Source: an uncultured Ruminococcus sp.
Lineage (GTDB): Bacteria; Bacillota; Clostridia; Oscillospirales; Ruminococcaceae
NCBI RefSeq assembly: GCF_947301925.1
Contig: NZ_CAMYUE010000013.1
Location: 24,959-88,958 of the forward strand
Length of the DNA: 64,000 nt
Reading direction: 5' to 3'
Positions 52,043-61,600 of the stretch are shown piece after piece; positions within the stretch are counted from its first letter, which is position 1, and every line of letters begins with the position of its first letter. The translations under genes and the position numbers were made by a program. Below the pieces are notes generated by a model. That model saw only the letters and a program-made list of their open reading frames with translations, made no database searches and was not told the DNA's origin.

Positions 52043-53042
52043 CTTCCCTTGGTTCGTAGGTCTCGGGAGTATAGTATATCACCTGTGTGCCGCTGTTCTC
52101 GAACTCAAAGGGGATATACATAAGATCCTTCATGGCCTCTCTTACCCTTTTGCGGTCGTCGGGGCGCACATAGAATACCAGGAAGCCGCCTCCGCCTGCG
52201 CCAAGAAGCTTTCCGCCCACAGCGCCTGCGGCTATGCCTCTCTCGTAGAGAGCGTCTATGCTGTCGGTGCTTACTGCGGAGCCCGTCTGTCTTTTCAGTC
52301 TCCAGGTATGGTCAAGGAGCCTGCCGAAGTCGTCAAGGTCTGCATTCCTGTCAGTTAGTATCCTTTCCGCGTCGTCCACAAGGCTGTACATCTCCATGAG
52401 CTGAGCGGTCTTGTCGGCAGAGCCCAGATTGTTCGCCTGCTGTACAGCTGCCGAGAAACGGGTAAAGCCCGTGAAGAACATCATAAGATTGTCGTTGAGC
52501 TGCTTCTTTCTCTCGGGACTGATTATCACGGGAAGCACCTCATAGCCGTCGGCGCTGAAGTTTATCCTGTTGAAGCCGCCGAAGGAAGCGGCGATCTGAT
52601 CCTGCCAGCCGCCTGCCTCGTCGCAGAGGACTCTCTCAAGGTGGATAGCCTCGTCCGCCAGCTTTTTCTTGTCGGCGTATCTGCCCTTGAGGGCGTAGAA
52701 GGCATTGAGCATACCCACAGCGAATGATGAACTTGTGCCAAGACCCGATCTTGCAGGGAGATCAGCCTCATAGGTGAGCCTTATCTCGTGCATATCCAGC
52801 ATTTTCATGGCATTCCTGATAGCAGGATGAGCTATGGAGTCAACATCTGTGACACGCTCGGTCTTTGAGTAGGAAAACTCCGACCTGTAGTCGAAAAACC
52901 TGGGCAGATGCCTGACGTTGACATAGCAGTATTTATCAAAGGTGGTGGAGAGTACCGCACCGCCGTGCTCTCTGAAAAAGCTCTCCATATCTGTTCCGCC
53001 GCCGAAAAACGACATACGGAAGGGTGTTTTGGTGATTATCAA
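52035..53042 (-). CDS. hddA: D-glycero-D-manno-heptose 7-phosphate kinase
   Basis: 335-aa GHMP kinase: 'MIITKTPFRMSFFGGGTDMESFF' start, 'DLPARSGLGTSSSFAVGMLNAF' (GHMP ATP loop, about 95-116) and 'GAVGGKLLGAGGGGFLVFY' (motif 3). It matches HddA, which makes the alpha 1,7-bisphosphate for GDP-heptose. The start is a TTG, chosen because GGAGG stands 8 nt upstream and homologues begin 'MIIT/RTPFR'. First gene of the operon. Confidence 0.92.
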   Translation of the reverse strand: MIITKTPFRMSFFGGGTDMESFFREHGGAVLSTTFDKYCYVNVRHLPRFFDYRSEFSYSKTERVTDVDSIAHPAIRNAMKMLDMHEIRLTYEADLPARSGLGTSSSFAVGMLNAFYALKGRYADKKKLADEAIHLERVLCDEAGGWQDQIAASFGGFNRINFSADGYEVLPVIISPERKKQLNDNLMMFFTGFTRFSAAVQQANNLGSADKTAQLMEMYSLVDDAERILTDRNADLDDFGRLLDHTWRLKRQTGSAVSTDSIDALYERGIAAGAVGGKLLGAGGGGFLVFYVRPDDRKRVREAMKDLMYIPFEFENSGTQVIYYTPETYEPREDE

Positions 53043-53180
53043 ACCTATGACCTCCAGTTTTGCTGTCCCCGCAGCCCGCAGAGACGTCAGCTGTCATTGT
53101 ATCCATTACAGAATATACATATTGATTATATCATAAAGCCCATAAAAAAGCAACAGCCAAAGAGATATATACGATTTCTG

Positions 53181-53209
53181 TTGCATTTTTTTCCTGTTTG
53201 TGATATACT
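53181..53209 (+). promoter_or_regulatory. Promoter of the CotH lipoprotein gene
   Basis: TTGCAT-N17-TATACT, 35 bp before the ATG at 53244. Confidence 0.65.
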
Positions 53210-53243
53210 TTACTTACATTTTACATGAAAGGTACAGCAACAA

Positions 53244-54824
53244 ATGAAAAGATCATCTGCATTTATAGCCGCAGCCCTTTCGGCTGTGCTGTTTATAGGC
53301 TGTTCTGCCTCAAAGAAAACTCAGTTCAAAGTTTCCACCGAACTGAAGGCCGCCGAGGAACAGAGAACTCTCCCCGTTCTGTCGATCCAGACAGTCAGCG
53401 ACGACAGAAAGGTAATGGAATTCGTAAGAAAACCCGTGGCAAAGCACGTTTCCGAGCAGATCGCCTCGTGGACTCCCAATTACGAAATGCCTCCCGAGCC
53501 CTACTACGAGGACTGCACCGTCACTCTCACCGGCAGTGACGGCACTTCCCTGCTCGCCTCTGCCGAAGCACAGGTGAAGGTCCGCGGAAACTGGACCACC
53601 ACCTACGACAAAAAGCCGCTTAGGATAAAATTCACCGAGAAGCAGAGCCTTCTGGGGCTCAATAACGGCGAAGCCATGAAGAACTGGCTGCTCCTTGCGG
53701 AATACAAGGACGGCTCCATGCTGCGCAACAAGGCCGCCCTCTACGCCGCACGCGGACTCATGGAGGAGGACGGTCTCTACGCCGCCGACTCCGAGCTGGT
53801 AACCGTGAAGATAAACGGCGAATACTTCGGCGTGTACCTGCTCTCCGAGATGCAGCAGGTCAGCTCCCACAGAGTTGATATCACCGAGCCCGAAAAGGAT
53901 TACACAGGCACGGATATCGGCTATTTCATGGAATATGACGGCTATTACAGCTATGAGGACGAGCTTCACGGCTTCTCCCTTGATTTTGCGGACAACGCTC
54001 CCCTGACGCCCTATGACGGCAGCAAGGACGGCGGCGGCAGGACCATGTCCCCCACGCCCCATAGGAACGAAGTCGGCATGACTATAAAGAGCACCATAAA
54101 CTCAAAGGAGCAGCACGATTTCATAGAGAGCTACGTCAACAACGTCTACAGGATAATGTATGAGGCAGCCTACAATGACAAGGCCTACGCATTCAGCGCG
54201 GACTATTCCTCCATTGCTCCCGCCGATGATATGACTCCCCGTCAGGCAGTCGAAAAGGTAGTAAACGTAAACTCCCTTGCGGATACCTACATCATAAGCG
54301 AGCTCACCTGTGATGCGGATATCTACTGGTCAAGCTTCTACATGGACGCTGATTTCGGCCCCGAGGGCGACGGCAGGCTCACCTTTGAAGCTCCCTGGGA
54401 CTTCGATTCCGCCATGGGCAACAAGGATCGCTGCCTTGACGGAAAGGGCTTCTACGCGGCAAATATTGTCCCCGACGTAAACGGCGGATCGGCTGTAGGC
54501 GGCTATGATACCATAAACCCGTGGCTGGCTGTCCTCGCCTATGAGGACTGGTATCAGGACATCGTAAAGGAAAAGTGGACAAAGGCCTACGACAGCGGTC
54601 TGTTCACCCGTACCTGCCAGCTTGTGGCCGATGACAGCCAGCAGCTTGCAGATGAATTCGACAAGAACTACTCCAAGTGGAAGAATCTCACCGAGAACAG
54701 GCCTTTTATTGACGAGCTCTCTGAGCCCGCAAAGGAATGCCGCAGCCAGCTTGACGCAGGCGCCTTCCTTATCGACTGGCTCAACAAGAGGATAGACTTC
54801 CTCAACAGCAAATGGCATAAATAA
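53244..54824 (+). CDS. CotH kinase family lipoprotein
   Basis: 526 aa with a lipobox (FIGC, Cys20) and a CotH domain (about 110-430): 'AQVKVRGNWTTTYDKKPLRIKF', 'KNWLLLAEYKDGSMLRNKAALYAA', 'VYLLSEMQQVSSHRVDI', and 'FEAPWDFDSAMGN', which contains the DxD-type metal site of this atypical protein-kinase fold. CotH enzymes phosphorylate surface or coat proteins. No dockerin. Ends at a strong terminator. A second CotH, with dockerin, lies 1.6 kb on, with an ECF pair between. Confidence 0.9.
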   Translation: MKRSSAFIAAALSAVLFIGCSASKKTQFKVSTELKAAEEQRTLPVLSIQTVSDDRKVMEFVRKPVAKHVSEQIASWTPNYEMPPEPYYEDCTVTLTGSDGTSLLASAEAQVKVRGNWTTTYDKKPLRIKFTEKQSLLGLNNGEAMKNWLLLAEYKDGSMLRNKAALYAARGLMEEDGLYAADSELVTVKINGEYFGVYLLSEMQQVSSHRVDITEPEKDYTGTDIGYFMEYDGYYSYEDELHGFSLDFADNAPLTPYDGSKDGGGRTMSPTPHRNEVGMTIKSTINSKEQHDFIESYVNNVYRIMYEAAYNDKAYAFSADYSSIAPADDMTPRQAVEKVVNVNSLADTYIISELTCDADIYWSSFYMDADFGPEGDGRLTFEAPWDFDSAMGNKDRCLDGKGFYAANIVPDVNGGSAVGGYDTINPWLAVLAYEDWYQDIVKEKWTKAYDSGLFTRTCQLVADDSQQLADEFDKNYSKWKNLTENRPFIDELSEPAKECRSQLDAGAFLIDWLNKRIDFLNSKWHK

Positions 54825-54828
54825 AACT

Positions 54829-54865
54829 ATCTCCGCAGACAGCACAGGGTCTGCGGAGATTTTTT
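54829..54865 (+). terminator. CotH lipoprotein terminator
   Basis: 12-bp perfect stem ATCTCCGCAGAC/GTCTGCGGAGAT followed by five T. Confidence 0.9.
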
Positions 54866-54913
54866 CATGTACAGGCGGCTTATATAGTCGCCGTGCAATA
54901 CTTCATATTGTTT

Positions 54914-55795
54914 TTACTCCATGATACCTATAAAATACTGGCGTATCTCATCAGGCATGGAAGCTTCCTCACGGCCATTCCGCCATATCCATCCCTCTGA
55001 GAAATTCAGCTGATATACATTACCGTCGCTGCCGTTGAAAATTCCCTGCGGCAATCCGTCGCAGGTACAGGGCTGATAGCTGAGGCTGCTGAGAAGAGCG
55101 TTCAGCCATGCTGTATCCTCCGGGGAACAGGTCAATGCGTAAATATCACTTCTTATCTGCCATTCAATGTAGGGATTTTTTGAAGGATCCATTGAAGGCA
55201 GGGTGATCTTTTCATTGGGATAATGCACCTCTGCCGTAGTAACGGTGGTCGGCTTAGGTTTTGTCTCCGCAGCAGTCGGAGAGGTCTTCCACTGCAATGA
55301 GGTCTGCACGGCCGTTGTCACCGCCGCATCGTCCTCCTCGCGGGGAGCCTCGGTGTTTTCCACGGCTGCGTTATCCCCGTTACTGTCCTTCTCCCCTTCT
55401 GTATTATTTCTTTCCTTTGTTACTTTCTCTACAGACTCCGATGTCCTGACTGTAGTCGCCTCAGCATTTTCGGAGCTGCTTTTCTCTTTTCCGCCGCCTG
55501 CTTTCAGCCCGTCATTATCCGTGGTGTCCTCCGCCGTGGTATCAACGGACTCCACAAGGACAGGCGGACGCCTTTTCAGCATCAGCGCACCTCCTGCGCC
55601 TATGCCTGCAATAAGCAGCACCGCAGAGGCTATGGCGGCTATCCTCTGCCATGTGATACCGCCGTACTTCTCCACGCCCGAAACGGTGATATCCTTATGG
55701 TATGTGTTTTCGGGCTTTGCATTATCAGCAGCCGCTTCCTTTACGATATCTTCGTCTATCATATTTACGGCTTCAAAAATATCCAGCTTATCCAT
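54914..55795 (-). CDS. Putative membrane anti-sigma factor
   Basis: 293 aa: acidic cytoplasmic N-terminus (about 1-48), one transmembrane helix (about 50-73, 'IAAIASAVLLIAGIGAGGALML'), a long Thr/Glu/Asp/Ser linker (about 80-190) and an extracytoplasmic C-terminal domain (about 200-290) with CTCDG and Trp residues. It overlaps the ECF sigma gene by 8 bp, the usual sigma/anti-sigma layout. No zinc-type anti-sigma motif is visible. The outer domain could sense a wall or glycan signal. Confidence 0.75.
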   Translation of the reverse strand: MDKLDIFEAVNMIDEDIVKEAAADNAKPENTYHKDITVSGVEKYGGITWQRIAAIASAVLLIAGIGAGGALMLKRRPPVLVESVDTTAEDTTDNDGLKAGGGKEKSSSENAEATTVRTSESVEKVTKERNNTEGEKDSNGDNAAVENTEAPREEDDAAVTTAVQTSLQWKTSPTAAETKPKPTTVTTAEVHYPNEKITLPSMDPSKNPYIEWQIRSDIYALTCSPEDTAWLNALLSSLSYQPCTCDGLPQGIFNGSDGNVYQLNFSEGWIWRNGREEASMPDEIRQYFIGIME

Positions 55796-56339
55796 GATAA
55801 TACCCCTCTTTCGTTAAGAATTCCTTCAGCTTTTTCCTTGTCCTGAAAAGATATGTAGCCACAGTCCTCTCGTTCATGCCGTAGAGCTCCGCAACAGCTG
55901 CAAGCGAATCGCCGTACCAGTAACGCCTTACGAAAACCTTTCTGTGCTTTTCGTCCTGAGTTCTGAGGAAGCTGCTTATGAGCCCCGCCAGCTTCTCCGC
56001 TGAGATATCGCCCCCGTTCCTGTCGGGCACACATTCCGCCAGCTCGTCCAGCGACACTGTGAGCTGCGGGTTTCTTTTCTCCGCCGAGTTGTATTTCAGC
56101 CTGTCTATGGCCTTGTTTTTCACTATACGGCACAGATATGTCTTCAGGTCGTCGGGACGTTCGGGCGGTATATTGCGCCACACATCGAAAAACGCCGTAT
56201 TCACGCACTCCTCGGCGTCCTCTGGGGAGAGCAGGTTCCCTGCGATACTGAAGCACAGTCTTTCGTAGCTGCGTCTGAGCTCCGCGATGGCGCTCTCATC
56301 TCTTTTCAGGAGCAAGTCCATAATAGACGCGTCGTCCAT
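55788..56339 (-). CDS. ECF-type RNA polymerase sigma factor
   Basis: 183 aa: region 2 ('ECVNTAFFDVWRNIPPERPDDLKTYLCRIVKNKAIDRLKY', about 44-84) and region 4 ('YWYGDSLAAVAELYGMNERTVATYLFRTRKKL', about 142-173), with no region 3, as in ECF sigmas. Coupled to the membrane protein downstream. GGAGG precedes the ATG. Likely targets include its own operon and perhaps the flanking CotH genes (inference). Confidence 0.92.
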   Translation of the reverse strand: MDDASIMDLLLKRDESAIAELRRSYERLCFSIAGNLLSPEDAEECVNTAFFDVWRNIPPERPDDLKTYLCRIVKNKAIDRLKYNSAEKRNPQLTVSLDELAECVPDRNGGDISAEKLAGLISSFLRTQDEKHRKVFVRRYWYGDSLAAVAELYGMNERTVATYLFRTRKKLKEFLTKEGYYHG

Positions 56340-56420
56340 ATAATAAGCCTCCTTTCACGAGGCATGAGGTCCTCTTGCCTATATAGTCGAGATACGAAGC
56401 CGCATATTTCACCCTTACGA

Positions 56421-56450
56421 AAAAAACTGCCGTGCTTAACCGCCCGGCAG
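56421..56450 (-). terminator. Terminator of the dockerin-CotH gene
   Basis: CTGCCG/CGGCAG stem followed by six T on the minus strand. The stem overlaps the last codons and stop of the CDS. Confidence 0.7.
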
Positions 56451-58436
56451 CTCTTTTCTCATTATGCAAAGGTCGAATACGTCAATGCAGTCATCGGGGT
56501 AAAGGTCGCCTGCCAGCCAGTCGTCGAGAGGCTCGCCGCCCTTTGTCAGCCATTTCTGCATGGATACCAGATCAGCTGTGTCGAACTTTCCGTCGGAATT
56601 CACATCGCCGCGGACGAAGCTCTTTTTCTTCCACTGATTGACAAGGCCGTTCATGCGCCTCTCCGCAAAATCTCTTACCAGCTCCACTGAATCCATGAAG
56701 TCCTTTCCGCTGGAATTGCCGAAAACGCTGTAATCGGGGCCTCCATAGGTATGCCAGCGTGCGTTGTTCATCTCCGCGGAGGACTGTATGCTCTCGGCAA
56801 GCTCCTTTATATACGGGTCTTCCTTATCGGTGAGCCTTTCAAGGAAGGGCATGAGCCGCCCGAAATAGGCGCTTGCGGCACGTCTTGCAAAATTCTTGTT
56901 CTTGTAGAGCTGTCCCACCCAGCTTACGCCGAGGGTATCCCGTCCGCTCTCCTTATAGCCGTGTATGGGGAAGCATATGACGAACAGGTTATCGGTATTC
57001 ATGGAATACGCCGAAAGGCCGTCGGAATTGGACTTCACAGCCCTGAAATTGCCGTAGGTCAGATCCATATCCCATACGGGGCCGAAATGTATCCTGCCGT
57101 CGCCCTTTTTGTCGGACTCCTTCCACATATAGAAGCTGGTATTGGTAGCGTCGATATTCTCGCTGAACTCCTGTAAAAGATAGGCGTCTATAAGGGAATC
57201 CACGTCCATATAGTCGCTGTAGTGCTTTCCCTTGGAGTTATAACCGTCCTCGGAGTATATAGCGTCCTCCATATCCTGAACGAAGGCGCGGATATACTCC
57301 ACCTGCGCCTTTGAAGCGTACTCGGGGCCGTCTATCTCAACAGCCTGTCCGCGTGAGGTGACAAAGCCGCTGTCTGACTTGATGCCGTACCTGTTCCACT
57401 GCTGAAGCTGCAAAAGATATCCGCCCGTGATATCATCGGGATCGTTGGGAATATCATAGTATTTATAGCTGTTCTCAATGTACTCGCTGACTTTTGCCGC
57501 TCCCTCGGCCTTATGAGGGTATTCCTTCAGCGCCTTGTCGTTGAGCTTCTCTGTCTTTTCCTCAAGATCCCGTATATCCACGCGGTTCTTCTGTATCTGC
57601 ATCCTCTCGCTGAGCTGATAGGTGCCGCGATAGGAGCCGTCCGCATAGAGATCAACGAAGACCGAATCCAGAACATAGTCCATACCTATAGCTTTTGCCA
57701 TTTCCTCGGCGGTCTTGTTCCTGAGCATGGAATGATCCAGATAATTGGACAGCAGCACCCACTTCTTGGCGCTGCCCATACCGAAAAGGTCCTCCTTCTG
57801 AGGCAGCTTCAGGTTATATGACTTCTTCTTGCTGTAATCCCATGAGGAATTGCCGTGTGAGGTGATCTTCTCGATATCGCCGATGTATTCTGTGCCGCCC
57901 TCGGCATTGACCATTGCCGCCGCGCCTGTTTCGGTGAGGCGGCCGTTCTTGTCCAGCGCACCAAGTCCCAGATGTGATGTGGTCAGGAATATGCAGCCCA
58001 GCTGAGACTGCATGATCTTCAGTGTGCCGCAGTCCTTCTTCCCGACTTTTACCTGAAACTCGTCCGCTTCACTGAGCACAGAGGTCATCTCCCCTGATAT
58101 TACGGGAACGTCGTTGAGAGTAAGCTCACCCTTTGCCTCATAGGTTATCCTGAGACTGCTCCTGTCCGCAGTTGAGGGCAGGAAGATATAGCGGCAGTCC
58201 TCCCACTCGCTGTACCACCAGTCGGTATAGTCAAAGGCCACATCAGTATCGGGGGAGAGCTCGCTGACCTCAAGATCGGATACGGGTATCTTCTCGTATA
58301 CAAGCTTGTTCTCCTCGTCCTCTTTCTTTTCGCTGTCCGCGAAGGAATACCGCGGAACAGCTGCGGCGGCAGCTGTCATCACCGCAAACAGCAGCGCCAG
58401 CATTCTCTGCATTATCTTATCCATATGCTTTCTCAT
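56436..58436 (-). CDS. Secreted CotH protein with dockerin
   Basis: 666 aa. Signal peptide (about 1-33), N-terminal beta-rich region (about 45-180) and CotH domain (about 190-590: 'ITSHGNSSWDYSKKKSYNLKL', 'KKWVLLSNYLDHSMLRNKTAEEMA', 'YQLSERMQIQKNRVDI', 'FGPVWDMDLTYGN'). A compact dockerin follows (about 605-666, 'RGDVNSDGKFDTADLVSMQKWL' and 'DCIDVFDLCIMRKEL'). CotH modules in cellulosomes are recurrent in Ruminococcus. It is read in the same direction as the ECF operon that ends upstream of it. Confidence 0.92.
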   Translation of the reverse strand: MRKHMDKIMQRMLALLFAVMTAAAAAVPRYSFADSEKKEDEENKLVYEKIPVSDLEVSELSPDTDVAFDYTDWWYSEWEDCRYIFLPSTADRSSLRITYEAKGELTLNDVPVISGEMTSVLSEADEFQVKVGKKDCGTLKIMQSQLGCIFLTTSHLGLGALDKNGRLTETGAAAMVNAEGGTEYIGDIEKITSHGNSSWDYSKKKSYNLKLPQKEDLFGMGSAKKWVLLSNYLDHSMLRNKTAEEMAKAIGMDYVLDSVFVDLYADGSYRGTYQLSERMQIQKNRVDIRDLEEKTEKLNDKALKEYPHKAEGAAKVSEYIENSYKYYDIPNDPDDITGGYLLQLQQWNRYGIKSDSGFVTSRGQAVEIDGPEYASKAQVEYIRAFVQDMEDAIYSEDGYNSKGKHYSDYMDVDSLIDAYLLQEFSENIDATNTSFYMWKESDKKGDGRIHFGPVWDMDLTYGNFRAVKSNSDGLSAYSMNTDNLFVICFPIHGYKESGRDTLGVSWVGQLYKNKNFARRAASAYFGRLMPFLERLTDKEDPYIKELAESIQSSAEMNNARWHTYGGPDYSVFGNSSGKDFMDSVELVRDFAERRMNGLVNQWKKKSFVRGDVNSDGKFDTADLVSMQKWLTKGGEPLDDWLAGDLYPDDCIDVFDLCIMRKELPGG

Positions 58437-58627
58437 CCTCAGACCATCTCCTTAACGGGAACAGCTTTCTGTCGCTTTCCCGTTTGTCTATCTGTATATT
58501 AGACGAAGCAAAATATCATTTCTCTCACCTGTTACGATTTTTTTGAGTGAGTCCCGAACCGTTTTTCTCTGTCCATCACATTTATCCCGGTAATCATTAT
58601 ATGCCTGACCCGGGCGATTGTCAATAG

Positions 58628-58672
58628 AAAAGCCACAGTATACCGACAATTTCATCGGATACTGTGGCTTTA
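58628..58672 (-). terminator. GH95 gene terminator
   Basis: 13-bp perfect stem AAAGCCACAGTAT/ATACTGTGGCTTT just beyond the GH95 stop. The rest of 58437-58627 shows no gene. Confidence 0.8.
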
Positions 58673-58683
58673 AAGTATTTCTG

Positions 58684-61600
58684 TCAGCTCCTGCCCAGCA
58701 GGTACCTCTGGAGCATTACAGCGTCGGCAACTCCCGTTTCGCTGTCGCGGTTCATATCCAGATTGGACAGTCCCAGACCGCTGAGCTCCGCATTATTTAT
58801 GAGAGCCTTTCGCATGAGTATCATGTCAAATACGTCCACCTGTCTGTCGCAGTTCACATCGCCTGCAATGCCGTAGAAGCCGAAGTCCCTGACGTTAAAC
58901 AGATAGCCGTCACCGCCGCGGAACACGAGGTATACGTCGTTCACGCCCTCGCATTGCTTGACAGCGCAGGTCTTTTCAATGTATTCTCCCCAGCCGTCGG
59001 TGCCGGCGATATCACAGGTGCCGAGGAGCGTACCCTCCGCGGAGCCCGTGCGTATCTCGATTTTTCCGCCGTCGGTGGCGCTTGCCGCACTTACGCGGAA
59101 GCTTTCAGCACCGCTCTCAAAGTCCAGTCCGCGGAACACCACATAGGAGCCGTCGGTGATATAGCCTATCTCGGGGCCGCCCTCCTCGTCTTTGCGTATG
59201 CCGCCGTACATGAAGCTGTAGCCGCCTCCGCTGTACTTCTTATACGCAGTGCGGGCAGCAGGCGGCTTTCCGTCGCCGCCCCAGATCTCCAGCTCGTAAA
59301 CTCTTGCTCCGCCGCTGTTGTCCTGAGTGGCGGTCAGGAGCTCCAGACGGACATATCTTGCGGAAACTCCGCTGACATTACGTCCGCAGGAGCTCTTGGT
59401 ATTGCCATGTACCTCGGATATCACCGTCCAGCTCTCGCCGTCGGTGCTGGCCTTCAGTACGAAGTCACGGGGATTGAATCTGATATTCTCCTTTACGCCT
59501 GCGAAATCCGCGCTCCAGCGCTGTATATCGCACACCTGCCCCAGATCCGCCTGTATCCATTCGCCGCCGAGACCGTCGTCGTGGCACCATTTGGTGCCCT
59601 TGTCGCCGTCCACCGCCATGGAAGCGTCCTCGCCGCTGTTTCCGCCGGAGGCCGTTACTTCACAGCCCAGCGCAAGGTTTTTCAGCTCAGAGGCAGTACC
59701 CTCAAGCTGAAGCTCCGCGCCGAGAGTATACTCCCCGCCCTTTTCGGTATCGAAGCTCACCTCCGCACCGCCATATCTGACAGTGCAGGTGCCGCCTGAT
59801 TTTGAAAGGATAGTTGCCTTTTCCAGCCTGCCGTTCTTCCAGCTCATTTCCTTTACCTCAAAATTGCCTCTTGCGCAGAGACCGTTGGCGTGGCCCTCGG
59901 ACCACTGCTTCGGTATAGCGGGAAGAAGAGTTATAACGTCATTCTGGCTCTGGAGCAGCATTTCCGCCACACCGGAGGTAAATCCGAAATTGCCGTCTAT
60001 CTGGAAGGGGGGATGAGCGTCCCACAGGTTATCGTAAAGCCGTCCGCTCCTGCTCACGGGAGTGATGAGGAGCTTGATGAGCTTGTATGCGTGTTCGCCG
60101 TCCTCAAGTCTTGCCCAGCAGTTGAGCTTCCACGCCTCCGACCAGCCCGTGCCGTCGTCGCCGCGGGCATTCAGTGAAGTGGCCGCCGCCTTTGCGGTGG
60201 TAGGATTGTCCTCGGGAGTGATCTCAAAACCGGGATAAAGGGCGTACATATGGGAGATATGGCGGTGCTTCTCATTGGAGTTGTCCCAGTCCTCCGCCCA
60301 TTCCTGTATCTGTCCCCATTTGCCAATAGTCTCGGGACGTATGAGTGTGAGCTTTTCGTTGAGCTCCTTCCTCAGGGAGCTGTCCTGCCCCAGTATCTCC
60401 GAGGCCTCGCTTACGTCCTTGAAGAGCTCTCTTGCTATGCCGTTGTCCATGGTGACGCTGTGAGCCACATAGGTATCGCGGTACGGCGGCAGATTAAGCT
60501 CGGGGGACGTACTGGGACTTATGACCATATACTCCTGACCGTTTATATCGGCGGTGGTCATAAGCTGGTTGAGGAACTGTGCGCTGCCCTTTATAACGGG
60601 GTATATGTCCGCAAGGTACTCCTCGTCCTGATTGAAGCGGTAGGCGTCATAGAGCATATTCGACACCCACGCGCCGCCTACGGGCCACTGTCCCCAGGTG
60701 CCGTCGATAGGCCCCGTCCTGTTCCACAGGTCGGTATTGTGGTGGAGCACCCAGCCCTCGGAAATGCCGTAATGGACTTTTGCGGTCTCATTGCCTGCCT
60801 GAGCAAGTCCCTTTGACTTTTCCACGAAGGGAGTGAAGCACTCTGCCAGATTTGTGGTGAAAGCAGGCCAGTAGTTCATCTCGTAGTTGATGTTGGTAGT
60901 GGCCTTGCTGCCCCATGCAGGAGCCGAATACTTGTTCCATATGCCCTGAAGGTTCATGGGCTGAGCGTCACGGGAGGCGCTTATCATAAGATATCTTCCG
61001 TACTGGAAAAGGGTCTTTACCATCTTCGGGTCGTCGCTGGAACCGAAGGAGGCTATCCTCTGCGGCGCCGTCATGGTGCGTGCAGCCTCGCTGTCTCCGC
61101 CCATATCTATATCCACGCGCTTGAAGAGCTCCTGATAGTCCTTTTTGTGGTTTTCGTAAAGCTGATCGTAGGACATACCCTCAGTGCGCTCTATATCAGC
61201 CTTTGCGTCGCCCTTTTCGTCGCCGTTGCAGGTCCTGTAGTCCACATAATTTGTGCGCACGGAGGTGATTATCAGCAGAGAATCCGCTCCCGATACCGTC
61301 ACCTTGCCGTTTCCTGCGCTGACAGTACCGCCCTCGGGCACGAACCTGCTCCGCGTTGAGAAATACACCGCGCCTCTTATCCAGAGATCCTCGTCACCGT
61401 GACCGTTTGCAACGAGGGTATCACTGCCGTCGGTGGTCACCGTACCGTTGAGGACTCCGTCATAGCCCGCCGTAAGTGAAACTGACGAAGGGCTGTCGCA
61501 GGTTATCCTTGTTACCATGACCTGATCGGGGTGACTTACGAAGGACTCGCGGGTATACCGCTTTCCTCCGAAGGTATAGGAGCTTCTTGCGACTGCGTCG

